Shown here piece after piece: positions 8,296 through 16,029 of a DNA stretch of 64,000 nt. Position numbers and translations under genes: made by a program. Positions within the stretch are counted from its first letter, which is position 1. Each line of letters opens with the position of its first letter. The stretch lies in NCBI RefSeq assembly GCF_003014755.1, contig NZ_PYAW01000006.1, positions 124,001 to 188,000 on the forward strand, written 5' to 3'. The stretch is from Chitinophaga niastensis (GTDB taxonomy: Bacteria > Bacteroidota > Bacteroidia > Chitinophagales > Chitinophagaceae). The notes below the pieces were generated by a model. It searched no databases. It was not told where the DNA came from and saw nothing but the letters and a program-made list of their open reading frames with translations.

Positions 8296-8764
8296 ATTTT
8301 GCTTTGCAGTAGTTGGCAAAGCATTGCAGAATGAAATCCCATCCCTCGTTGCTGTTCATCGCTTCCCTATATGCGGCAGCGTCTTCCCCATGATTATCAA
8401 AATGGCGGTGCCCGAAATCAATTTTTACTTTATGAGCTCCCTCCGGAAGAAAATGGAGGAATACTTCGCTGGCTTTTTCAGGGTCGGGTTCCGGCGCGCG
8501 TGTAGGACTTATTTGCCATGAAAAGGCAATGCTGGCACCGGCTGTTACGAAGATTACCCGGCCCCAGTCGCAACTGAAATTATAAGGACCTGTTTCTGTA
8601 CACAACCCGTTTACTTCCGGCTTTATGGTCATTTTTACCAGCTTGTTACGCGACCAGGTATAGTCTTTAGGCCACCACTCATTAATCTCCTGTACAAATT
8701 TCGTATAGGCGGTACCGGCAGCAACCGGTAATGTCAGGTGTCTGGATATGTTGGGTGTTTTCAT
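8294..8764 (-). CDS. SRPBCC/START-like domain protein
   Basis: A 156-aa protein of the SRPBCC (Bet v 1-like, AHSA1-type) fold: ISRHLTLPVAAGTAYTKF at the start, W-rich strands (EINEWWPKDYTWSRNK), then a C-terminal helix GWDFILQCFANYCK, as in the AHSA1 group where GW..(I/L)L..F is usual. Such proteins form a hydrophobic cavity; the ligand is unknown. It is convergent with the DinB-like gene and stands alone. Confidence 0.75.
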   Translation of the reverse strand: MKTPNISRHLTLPVAAGTAYTKFVQEINEWWPKDYTWSRNKLVKMTIKPEVNGLCTETGPYNFSCDWGRVIFVTAGASIAFSWQISPTRAPEPDPEKASEVFLHFLPEGAHKVKIDFGHRHFDNHGEDAAAYREAMNSNEGWDFILQCFANYCKAK

Positions 8765-8862
8765 ACTGTCCTGAGATTAATTTGCTATCTTAAACAAGGA
8801 TACATTGGAATTGTTTGAAATAACAGGGGCTTACTTGCCAGGTATCTTCAAAAATCATAACG

Positions 8863-9621
8863 ATGAAAAAAGTCCTGATGCCTTTACCAACTTATGGTTT
8901 TGATCCAACAGAGGCGGCTATTCCGTGGCTGCTGCTAACGGCGCACGGGTACGAAGTGGCGTTTGCCACACCCAATGGTTATAGCAGTTTAGCCGATATC
9001 CGGATGTTGAGGGGGGAGCAGCTGGGTATCTGGAAGTGGCTGCTGCAGGCACGTTCCGATGCTGTTACCGCCTATTATCAAATGTCCAACAGCGACAACT
9101 TTTGCGCGCCCCTCAAATATACTGATATACAAATGAATGAATATGATGCACTGTTGTTACCTGGCGGGCACGATAAAGGCGTGCGGGAATACCTCGAATC
9201 CGCGCTGCTGCAAAGTATAGTTGTTGATTTTTTTGTTGCGAAAAAGCCCGTTGCAGCTATTTGTCACGGGGTGGTACTGGCTGCCCGCAGCATCAATCCC
9301 GCTACCGGCAAATCTGTCTTACATCCTTATAAAACTACCGCTTTGTTGCAATCGCAGGAGCTCGCGGCCTATCATCTCACAAAATTATGGCTGCAGGATT
9401 ATTACCTGACTTACCCTGTAACAGTAGAAGCAGCCGTAAAAGCAGCTTTGAGCGATCCTGCTCATTTTTTAAAAGGACCGGCGCCTTTGTGGAGAGATAC
9501 CGCTGCACACCTGAACAGGGGCTTCACGGTAACCGACCGTAATTATTTATCTGCCCGCTGGCCGGGAGATGCGTATCGCTTTTCTATGGACTTTATACAG
9601 CTTTTAGCGGTTAGCTTTTAG
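8863..9621 (+). CDS. DJ-1/PfpI-type class I amidotransferase-like protein
   Basis: A 252-aa member of the DJ-1/PfpI superfamily (type 1 glutamine-amidotransferase-like, Hsp31-like). The nucleophile elbow is AAICHGVVLAA (~residues 133-143, Cys in ICHG), and a LLLPGGHDKG segment (~103-112) provides the oxyanion strand and the acidic/His surrounding. The likely role is a glyoxalase III or chaperone-like stress function; this is inferred from the family. The last six residues (LLAVSF) are encoded by the first copy of a repeat that fills the downstream gap, so the original C-terminus may have been replaced. Confidence 0.82.
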   Translation: MKKVLMPLPTYGFDPTEAAIPWLLLTAHGYEVAFATPNGYSSLADIRMLRGEQLGIWKWLLQARSDAVTAYYQMSNSDNFCAPLKYTDIQMNEYDALLLPGGHDKGVREYLESALLQSIVVDFFVAKKPVAAICHGVVLAARSINPATGKSVLHPYKTTALLQSQELAAYHLTKLWLQDYYLTYPVTVEAAVKAALSDPAHFLKGPAPLWRDTAAHLNRGFTVTDRNYLSARWPGDAYRFSMDFIQLLAVSF

Positions 9622-9783
9622 CTTTTAGTAAAAATCACCTTCGCGTTAATCACTATACAGCATTTAGCGGTTAGCCATTAGCTTTTAGTAAAAATCACCT
9701 TCGCGTTAATCACTAAAAGCTAAAAGCTAAAAGCTAAAAGCTAAAAGCTAACCGCTAAAAGCTAACCGCTAAAAGCTAACTGC
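9594..9783. repeat. TAAAAGC-type tandem and inverted repeat
   Basis: Two 60-bp direct repeats (9594-9653 and 9654-9713) begin TATACAGC and share AAAAATCACCTTCGCGTTAA. They are followed at ~9714-9779 by a 7-bp-period array (AAAAGCT repeated, interrupted by AACCGCT). The array is the reverse complement of the AGCTTTTAGCGGTTAGC blocks in the direct repeats, so the RNA can fold into a long, slipping hairpin. The first repeat supplies the stop codon of the DJ-1-like gene. It may act as a terminator. Confidence 0.85.
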
Positions 9784-9896
9784 TTTCCTAAAGGTTATCA
9801 CCTGACCGGCTTCTAATGGCAATAGTGTAAATTTGTTAATGGCTGAATTTGCAGTCATCATGAATCAATAAATGAATCATTATAATAGCCTGAAGT

Positions 9897-10910
9897 ATGA
9901 GTAAGCAGCATGGATCAATACGCCCGCTATCCGTTCTGGATCTGGCCCCGGTATTAGAAGGAAAAACGCCAACAGACGCATTTCACAATAGCCTCAGACT
10001 GGCAAAGCACGTCGAACAATTAGGATTTAACCGTTTCTGGATGGCAGAGCACCATAACATGGTGAGTGTGGCGAGTTCTGCTACAGCGGTATTGCTGGGA
10101 TACATTGCCGGTGGCACAAGCACCATCCGGGTTGGGTCAGGTGGTATTATGCTGCCTAATCACGCACCGTTGGTGGTGGCTGAACAGTTTGGTACGTTAG
10201 CCTCTTTGTATCCGGATAGAATTGACTTAGGTCTGGGACGCGCCCCTGGCACAGATCAGGTTACTGCCCGTGCGCTACGCCGCGACAGTCTCGGTGCCGG
10301 TAACGATTTTCCGGAGCAGGTAGCAGAATTACAAATGTATCTTTCATATGATAATCATACCAGTGCTGTGCGTGCCATTCCTGGTGAGGGACTGGATATT
10401 CCTATCTGGATATTAGGCTCCAGTACAGACAGTGCCTACCTCGCAGCCGCTATGGGACTGCCTTACGCTTTTGCCAGCCATTTTGCACCGGCACAGTTGC
10501 ATGCTGCTTTGAAAATTTACCGTCAACATTTTAAGCCATCAGAATTTTTGCAGGCTCCTTATACAATGGCCTGTGTAAACGTGATTGCAGCTGATACAGA
10601 TGTGGAAGCAAACCGCCTGGCTACCTCTTTTTACCAGTTATTCCTGGGCATTATACGCGGACGGCTGCGTCGTATGGGCCCTCCTGTAGATAGTATGGAT
10701 GGCTTATGGACTGAATATGAAGCTGCACATGCAAAACAAATGTTGTCCTGCTCCTTCATTGGCGGACCCGCTACTGTACAACAGGGCCTGCAGGCATTCC
10801 TGGATGAAACACAAGTGGATGAGGTAATGTCTACCGCACACATTTATGACCAGGATGCCCGGTTGCACTCTTACACTTTACTCCGTAAAGTGTTCAATGA
10901 GCTGACCTGA
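9897..10910 (+). CDS. LLM-class flavin-dependent oxidoreductase
   Basis: A 337-aa luciferase-like monooxygenase of the MsnO8/YhbW group, which uses FMNH2 and O2. The signature reads SVLDLAPVLEG at residue ~12, FWMAEHHNM at ~46, a glycine-rich VGSGGIMLPNHAPLVVAEQF at ~83-102, and DLGLGRAPGTD at ~112. The TIM barrel is of full length, with no signal peptide. Single gene. A TAAATTTG (-7-like) element at 9828-9835 may be its promoter. The substrate cannot be deduced. Confidence 0.88.
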   Translation: MSKQHGSIRPLSVLDLAPVLEGKTPTDAFHNSLRLAKHVEQLGFNRFWMAEHHNMVSVASSATAVLLGYIAGGTSTIRVGSGGIMLPNHAPLVVAEQFGTLASLYPDRIDLGLGRAPGTDQVTARALRRDSLGAGNDFPEQVAELQMYLSYDNHTSAVRAIPGEGLDIPIWILGSSTDSAYLAAAMGLPYAFASHFAPAQLHAALKIYRQHFKPSEFLQAPYTMACVNVIAADTDVEANRLATSFYQLFLGIIRGRLRRMGPPVDSMDGLWTEYEAAHAKQMLSCSFIGGPATVQQGLQAFLDETQVDEVMSTAHIYDQDARLHSYTLLRKVFNELT

Positions 10911-11022
10911 ATATTTCTGTAAAGCCGGAAGATCATTGTTCAGAACAATTATTGGTATCGTGCTGTTTTCTTATAGAGACACAATTAAGATAACACCTCA
11001 ATAACCTATAAAGATCCGAACT

Positions 11023-11805
11023 ATGTATCTTCCATCTGCTAAGCAATATTTTAGTATTGCGCTCTTATTCTCTGCTATTTTATTATCTTCTTACAGCTTC
11101 GCCCAACGGGAACGGGGTGAACGGGAGCGGCCGGCTGAACGCCCCGGGCGGGAAGACAGAGCTGCTAATAATAATGTTAACCGCAATAATAACGTGAATG
11201 TTAATCGCAATAACAATGTGAATGTTAACCGCAATAACAACGTTAATGTAAACAGGAACGTTAATGTAAACAGAAACGTAAACGTAAACAGGAGTGTAAC
11301 CGTCATTAATCGCCCGGCTTATCGTGTGTATCCTGGCCGTTATAGTTACTACTATCATCCTTACAGGCCCTATAGCTGGGGACCCGTGTGGCATCCGATA
11401 GGATTCCTGGTGACTACGCTGGCGGTAACAGCGGTGGTGGTGACTGTGAATAATCAAAAATATCATTACGATAAAGGCGTGTATTACGCGCCTGCGCCTA
11501 CCGGAGGGGGATACACCGTAGTGCCTGCGCCGATCGGTGTAGTGGTGACTACCATTCCGTCGGGTTACGCTACGGTACCTGTTTCGGGCAGCAATTATTA
11601 TTACTATGGCGGCGCATTTTATTCAAAGTCAGGTAGTTCCTATAAAGTGGTGGCACCACCGGCAGGTGCGGTGATTACACAACTACCCTCAGGTGCAAAA
11701 GAAGAAACAATAGATGGCAAAAAGTATATGGCCTATAACGGCACCTATTATCAACCGGTATCAAATAATGGCCAGAATGGCTACGAAGTGGTATCGGCGG
11801 AATAG
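11023..11805 (+). CDS. DUF6515-family secreted protein with Asn/Val-rich repeats
   Basis: A 260-aa exported protein. Residues 1-~27 are a signal peptide ending at SFAQ. A charged segment (RERGERERPAERPGRE) follows, then ~45 residues of repeating N-N-N-V-N-V-N-R, a transmembrane-like stretch near residue 125 (GFLVTTLAVTAVVVTV) and two Tyr-rich repeats. The repeats have the form YYYxGxxY...Y.VV.PP.GAVI..LP.G, the DUF6515 pattern. The repeat DNA is nearly perfect, so copy number could vary between strains. Function unknown; the likely location is periplasm or outer membrane. A terminator follows. Confidence 0.75.
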   Translation: MYLPSAKQYFSIALLFSAILLSSYSFAQRERGERERPAERPGREDRAANNNVNRNNNVNVNRNNNVNVNRNNNVNVNRNVNVNRNVNVNRSVTVINRPAYRVYPGRYSYYYHPYRPYSWGPVWHPIGFLVTTLAVTAVVVTVNNQKYHYDKGVYYAPAPTGGGYTVVPAPIGVVVTTIPSGYATVPVSGSNYYYYGGAFYSKSGSSYKVVAPPAGAVITQLPSGAKEETIDGKKYMAYNGTYYQPVSNNGQNGYEVVSAE

Positions 11806-11825
11806 ATAATGTTTGTGCTCAAAGG

Positions 11826-11862
11826 AAAAGCTGTTTCAAAGTAATTTTGGAACAGCTTTTTT
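11826..11862 (+). terminator. Rho-independent terminator
   Basis: AAAAGCTGTTTCAAA pairs with TTTTGGAACAGCTTTT across a GTAA loop and runs into a T-tract. It ends the DUF6515 transcript. Confidence 0.85.
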
Positions 11863-11913
11863 ATGCTGGTGCTGTTTTAATTGTATATTTTGCGTGATCT
11901 AAAATTTTTTTTT

Positions 11914-12420
11914 ATGGAGATATTGAATAGCACAATGAATGATATAGACCGGATATTTGACCTGTATGATGATGCTGTTGCTTTTCAAAAGACCCGCTTC
12001 AACAAGCATTGGCAGTCGTTTGACCAGGAGATGGTAGCAACAGAAATTAAAGAAGGCCGGCAGTGGAAAATTGTTGAAGATGGCGCTACTGCTTGTATAT
12101 TTGCTTCCGCTTTTAGTGATCCGTTTATCTGGGGAGAGAAAAATACTGATCCTGCAATTTATCTCCACCGCATTGTTACTAATCCACTTTTCAGGGGCAA
12201 AAATTATGTGCTCACCATTATCGAATGGGCAAAAGTGTATGGTAAAAAGATGAACAAAGATTACATCCGTATAGATACCTGGGGCGATAATCAATACCTG
12301 ATAGACTATTATGTAAAATGCGGATTCACTTTTTTGGGGTTGATGACACCGGAAGATGCAGCTACATTACCCAGTCATTATTCCGGAATTTCACTAAGTT
12401 TATTTGAGATAAAAATTTGA
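11914..12420 (+). CDS. GNAT-family N-acetyltransferase
   Basis: A 168-aa GNAT-fold acyltransferase using acetyl-CoA. Core strands and CoA loop: IYLHRIVTNPLFRGKNY (~82-98), where the R/Q-x-x-G-x-G/A loop is relaxed to FRGKNY, then YIRIDTWGDNQYLIDYY and KCGFTFLG. The ATG at 11914 (MEILNSTMNDID) is preferred over the TTG at 11881, because a -7-like TATATTTTG overlaps the latter. Stand-alone gene; substrate unknown. Confidence 0.82.
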   Translation: MEILNSTMNDIDRIFDLYDDAVAFQKTRFNKHWQSFDQEMVATEIKEGRQWKIVEDGATACIFASAFSDPFIWGEKNTDPAIYLHRIVTNPLFRGKNYVLTIIEWAKVYGKKMNKDYIRIDTWGDNQYLIDYYVKCGFTFLGLMTPEDAATLPSHYSGISLSLFEIKI

Positions 12421-12583
12421 TGAAAAATGTTTGTAATGTGATGGAATAAAATAGCCCGCTGCGGTTTAATATCATGACAAAAAGTCTCTTTTGTCAACGC
12501 AAGGGTTACCAGCCATAAACAAATGTTTGTATCTTTATATAAATAGGTTGTCAGGTGGCAGCTTAAAAAACGTAGTACGTAGT

Positions 12584-13666
12584 ATGATTCAAACAATGCG
12601 AACAGTTATAACGGGTACTGGTAGTTTTATCCCTGTTAACAAAAAGATCAACAGTGATTTTTTGATCCAGGAATTCTACAGTGAACGCCAGGAGCGTATT
12701 CCTTCAGAGGCTGCGGTGATCATCCGGAAATTTGAAGAGGTCACCGGCATTTCTGAGCGCAGGTATGCAGATGTAGATATGAATGCTACGGAAATGGCCA
12801 TTGCTGCAGCTATTGCGGCTATCAAGGACGCAGGGATAGATCCGGAAACCCTGGACCAGATCATAGTGGCGCATAATTTTGGCAATGTTTTAAAAGATAC
12901 TATTCAGTCGGATGCAGTGCCTTCGCTGGCTTCCCGCGTAAAACAGGCGCTTGCTATCCGCAATCCGGCCTGTATTCCTTACGATTTATTATTTGGTTGT
13001 CCGGGTTGGATTCAGGGCCTGATACAGGCAGATGCTTTCTTTAAAGCGGGTCTTGCTAAAAGATGCCTGGTAATAGGAACAGAAACACTGAGCCGTGTAA
13101 TTGATTTGTACGACAGGGATAGCATGATCTTCAGTGACGGCGCCGGTGCAGCCATAGTAGAGGCTATCAGCGATACTGCAACAGCAGCCGGTATTATCAG
13201 CGCCAGTGCGCAGTCTTATGCCATCGACGAATTAAACTACATCTTCATGGGCTCCTCTTACGCTCCGGATGCCGATAAGAATGTACGATATATTAAAATG
13301 CAGGGCCGCAAAGTATACGAGTTTGCGCTGAAACGTGTACCTGAAGCGATGAAAGCTTGTCTGGATACCGGTAATATTGATATTGCCGATGTGAAGAAGG
13401 TTTTTATTCACCAGGCAAATGAAAAAATGGATATCGCCATTATAAAGGCTTTCTATTTATTATATGGCATTAAAGACATACCAGTGGATATTATGCCTAT
13501 GAATATCCATGAACTGGGTAATAGCTCTGTAGCCACCGTTCCCACTTTATTTGATATGGTAAGAAAAGGTGTGATTGCCAATCAGGCCATTCATGCCGGC
13601 GATGTCGTGCTCTTTGCCTCTGTAGGGGCGGGGATGAACATCAATGCCATTTGTTACCGGGTGTAG
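12584..13666 (+). CDS. 3-oxoacyl-ACP synthase III family protein (KAS III / DarB-like)
   Basis: A ~360-aa thiolase-fold condensing enzyme. The catalytic triad is visible: Cys in LLFGCPGWIQG (~135 counted from the ATG at 12596), His in FIHQANEKMD (~272) and Asn in HELGNSSVATVP (~309). It starts MIQTMRTVITGTGSFIP; either the ATG at 12584 or that at 12596 is possible. It is longer than housekeeping FabH and lacks fatty-acid genes around it, which suggests a specialised acyl condensation such as alkylresorcinol/DarB-type or another secondary lipid. A 4'-phosphopantetheinyl transferase lies ~0.9 kb downstream on the same strand, which would fit an ACP-dependent pathway; no ACP gene is visible. Confidence 0.82.
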   Translation: MIQTMRTVITGTGSFIPVNKKINSDFLIQEFYSERQERIPSEAAVIIRKFEEVTGISERRYADVDMNATEMAIAAAIAAIKDAGIDPETLDQIIVAHNFGNVLKDTIQSDAVPSLASRVKQALAIRNPACIPYDLLFGCPGWIQGLIQADAFFKAGLAKRCLVIGTETLSRVIDLYDRDSMIFSDGAGAAIVEAISDTATAAGIISASAQSYAIDELNYIFMGSSYAPDADKNVRYIKMQGRKVYEFALKRVPEAMKACLDTGNIDIADVKKVFIHQANEKMDIAIIKAFYLLYGIKDIPVDIMPMNIHELGNSSVATVPTLFDMVRKGVIANQAIHAGDVVLFASVGAGMNINAICYRV

Positions 13667-13867
13667 CCATCGTATAAGCATGACCGTGCCCCGGCGATGG
13701 TAGTGCTTGTGTGGTATTATCCGCTTTTTCACCAGCCATACATAAGGGCTGTATTACAACAGTTTGCATAAATTAAGCAGGGGCGCTATTGCGCTCCTTC
13801 TGCTGTTGGTGGGATGGCTCAGTTTTGCCCGGTTTTAAGTAATTTGCAGGTGATTTCAAAGGTAATT

Positions 13868-14614
13868 ATGGATATAAGCGTTAACAAATACATCAGTGAA
13901 ACGGGCTTTTGCAGCAGGAGAGAAGCTGATAAATATATTGAGCAGGGACGTGTGACCATCAATGACAACATCGCCTCCAAAGGCAACCGTGTTAAGGATG
14001 GGGATGTTGTGGAAGTAGATGGGGAGCCGCTGAAAAAGAAAAAGGCCACTGTTTATATTGCGCTCAACAAGCCCAAAGGGATTACCTGTACAACGGATAT
14101 GAAGGATAAGACAAACATCATTGACTATGTCAATTTCTCTTCCCGTATTTTCCCGATTGGCCGGCTGGACAAACGTTCTGAGGGACTCATCTTTTTAACG
14201 AATGATGGAGATATTGTCAACAAAATTTTAAGAGCGGGCAACCAGCACGAGAAAGAATACATTGTTACAGTAGATAAACCTTTTGACCTGGAGTTTATTA
14301 AGGCTATGCGCAATGGAGTGCGTATACTGGGGGTGACTACTCAAAAATGTTTTGTACAGCAGGAGGGCGCCAACCGTTTCCGTATCATACTGACCCAGGG
14401 CCTCAACAGGCAGATTCGGAGGATGTGTGAGGCGTTGGGATATGAGGTAGTGGCATTGAAACGCACCCGTATCATGAGTATGACCACAAAAGACCTGGCG
14501 ACAGGCCAATGGCGGTACTTTACCAAGGAGGAAATCAACAGCATCAACGCGATGGTAGCCAACAGCAGTAAAACCGATAAAGGAGGCAGCAATAATGACG
14601 GAATGGATGAATAG
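13868..14614 (+). CDS. rluF: 23S rRNA pseudouridine synthase, RluF type
   Basis: A ~248-aa RNA-modifying enzyme. An S4 RNA-binding domain covers residues 1-60 (INKYISETGFCSRREADK-like start, then VTINDNIASKGNRV). The pseudouridine synthase domain contains FPIGRLDKRSEGLIFLTNDG with the catalytic Asp in GRLDK, and LTQGLNRQIRRMCEALGYEV near 175-195. These match the RsuA/RluB/RluE/RluF family, and RluF most closely. The ATG at 13868 is preferred over an upstream start at 13814, since the family begins at the S4 domain. The last 20 bases overlap the phosphopantetheinyl-transferase gene, so the two are cotranscribed. Confidence 0.85.
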   Translation: MDISVNKYISETGFCSRREADKYIEQGRVTINDNIASKGNRVKDGDVVEVDGEPLKKKKATVYIALNKPKGITCTTDMKDKTNIIDYVNFSSRIFPIGRLDKRSEGLIFLTNDGDIVNKILRAGNQHEKEYIVTVDKPFDLEFIKAMRNGVRILGVTTQKCFVQQEGANRFRIILTQGLNRQIRRMCEALGYEVVALKRTRIMSMTTKDLATGQWRYFTKEEINSINAMVANSSKTDKGGSNNDGMDE

Positions 14615-15323
14615 TCTTTTTTTGTCGACGATGATCAGCAGAAAAGAGCAATCTTTTCCGGTGTCTATCGCTATTTCCAGCTTGCCCGCTGCAGCTTTGA
14701 TTTCCAGGGCACACGACTATTTGCATCCTGACGAATATACCACCTTAACCGGTGCAGCACAACATCATTATCTGCTTGGCCGCCATGCTGCAAAGCTGGC
14801 GGCAGTGGATTATACACAAGCCAACCCCACTTCCATCTGTATTACCCCCGGCGTTTTTGGTCAGCCTGTTTTATATTGTCCGGTTGACAGTAATATACAG
14901 GTGAGCATCGCACATACCCGCAACAGCGCCACTGCCATTGTTTTCCCTGAGTGGCATCCGATGGCAATAGATATAGAAGCCATCACAACAGATAAAGAAA
15001 TACCAGGATTATTGCCGGCAGAAGCACGATTGTTTGCTTCACTCAGTTATAGTCAGGCAGCGTGGCAACTATTGCTGTGGACCGCCAAGGAAGCGCTTTC
15101 CAAGGTATTAAAGACAGGACTTACTACTGCAATGGAAATTTTCAGCGTAGCCGCTATACAAGTGCAGGGTGATTTTATCGTTTCCACTTTCACCAATTTT
15201 GCACAATACAAAGCCATCAGCTGGATTGCCGGAAATATGGCATGGGCCATTGTTTTGCCGGAGCGAAGCCAGATAGATACCAACGCATTAGAAGTGCTGT
15301 CGGGGATTAAATCAAATTTCTGA
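14595..15323 (+). CDS. 4'-phosphopantetheinyl transferase superfamily (Sfp-like)
   Basis: A 242-aa enzyme that would move the phosphopantetheine arm of CoA to a carrier-protein serine. The Sfp motifs are present in order: VSIAHTRN (~96-103), MAIDIEAI (~116-123, Mg ligands Asp/Glu) and WTAKEALSKVLK (~157-168). It begins within the last 20 bases of rluF. It may be the general ACP synthase of the cell or serve the KAS III-like enzyme two genes upstream. Confidence 0.85.
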   Translation: MTEWMNSLFLSTMISRKEQSFPVSIAISSLPAAALISRAHDYLHPDEYTTLTGAAQHHYLLGRHAAKLAAVDYTQANPTSICITPGVFGQPVLYCPVDSNIQVSIAHTRNSATAIVFPEWHPMAIDIEAITTDKEIPGLLPAEARLFASLSYSQAAWQLLLWTAKEALSKVLKTGLTTAMEIFSVAAIQVQGDFIVSTFTNFAQYKAISWIAGNMAWAIVLPERSQIDTNALEVLSGIKSNF

Positions 15324-15637
15324 TAAAACAGAAAGAGACATAGGGACTTTTCATATTTGCAATATATTTTTTTCGGGTTTATATTTCTGCGTGGAATATT
15401 TTGCTTGCGGAATTGTTTTATTGATACAGGATATTTGTATTAAATTCCTCCTGTGTGGCAAAACCCTTGTTCGTAGCCTGTTACAGGTATTTGTATTTTT
15501 ATTTGGGTAGAGAATCTTTTATTCTTAGATACATTATTTTCCATGTTTTGTTTCTTTAAACCATTTGCCAGTAAAGGTTTGCAAGCTTTCAATAAATGTG
15601 CACCAATTTATTTTATTTATATTTTTCAGAAAAAAAT
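15324..15637. other. AT-rich spacer before tRNA-Lys
   Basis: About 310 bases rich in TATTTGTATTT-like words. I see no convincing ORF or RNA; only the tRNA promoter at its right end is supported. Confidence 0.5.
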
Positions 15638-15667
15638 TTGGAAGTGAATGTAAAATTCATATTTTTG
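15638..15667 (+). promoter_or_regulatory. Promoter of tRNA-Lys
   Basis: TTG at 15638-15640 and TATTTTTG at 15660-15667 form a -33/-7 pair with normal Bacteroidota spacing. The tRNA begins 28 bases after the -7 box. Confidence 0.65.
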
Positions 15668-15694
15668 CATCCCCTTAACAGCAATACAGTAAAG

Positions 15695-15770
15695 GATTCC
15701 CTAGCTCAGTTGGTAGAGCAATACACTTTTAATGTATGGGTCTTGGGTTCGAGTCCCAAGGGGATCACCA
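15695..15770 (+). tRNA. tRNA-Lys (anticodon TTT)
   Basis: A complete cloverleaf of 76 bases with encoded CCA: acceptor GATTCCC/GGGGATC (one T-G pair), D-arm GCTC...GAGC, anticodon stem ATACA/TGTAT with loop CTTTTAA (anticodon TTT), and T-arm TTGGG/CCCAA with TTCGAGT. Its last bases are the left attachment site of the element at 15754-21213, so the 3' end is probably supplied by the element. Confidence 0.97.
15754..15768 (+). other. Left attachment site (att, in tRNA-Lys)
   Basis: TCCCAAGGGGATCAC at the T-arm/acceptor end of tRNA-Lys. It is identical to 21199-21213. The overlap keeps the tRNA functional after insertion. Confidence 0.88.
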
Positions 15771-15803
15771 TCAGGAGTAAAAGTAAATACTCTTACGTAA
15801 TTA

Positions 15804-15838
15804 AAACCTTGTAGAAGCATATTCTACAAGGTTTTTTT
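15804..15838 (+). terminator. Terminator after tRNA-Lys, carried by the island
   Basis: AAACCTTGTAGAA pairs with TTCTACAAGGTTT around a short loop and is followed by TTTT. It lies inside the island and so ends the tRNA transcript in the integrated state. Confidence 0.85.
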
Positions 15839-16029
15839 GCTTTTAGTGGTAAAGTTGTGAAAAGATAAGTAAGGGTAGAAAAGTGAGCGTTGCGGTTAGC
15901 AATATAAATATTAAATTGTGCTAACCGTCACAGGCCCAAATGCTGCACCGTGTTGCGTTTGACCAATGTTAAGTGATGTCAGGATAAGTGAAGTTGAAAC
16001 AATTTTGGTTAACTTAAAACAAATGGTGT

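Noticed and set aside
9594..9783. CRISPR or att repeat
   Set aside because: The period is 60 then 7 bases, the units are self-complementary, and no integrase or cas gene adjoins.
15596..15814. A 72-codon ORF covering tRNA-Lys
   Set aside because: It reads through the tRNA gene in full; the tRNA cloverleaf is complete and explains the conservation.
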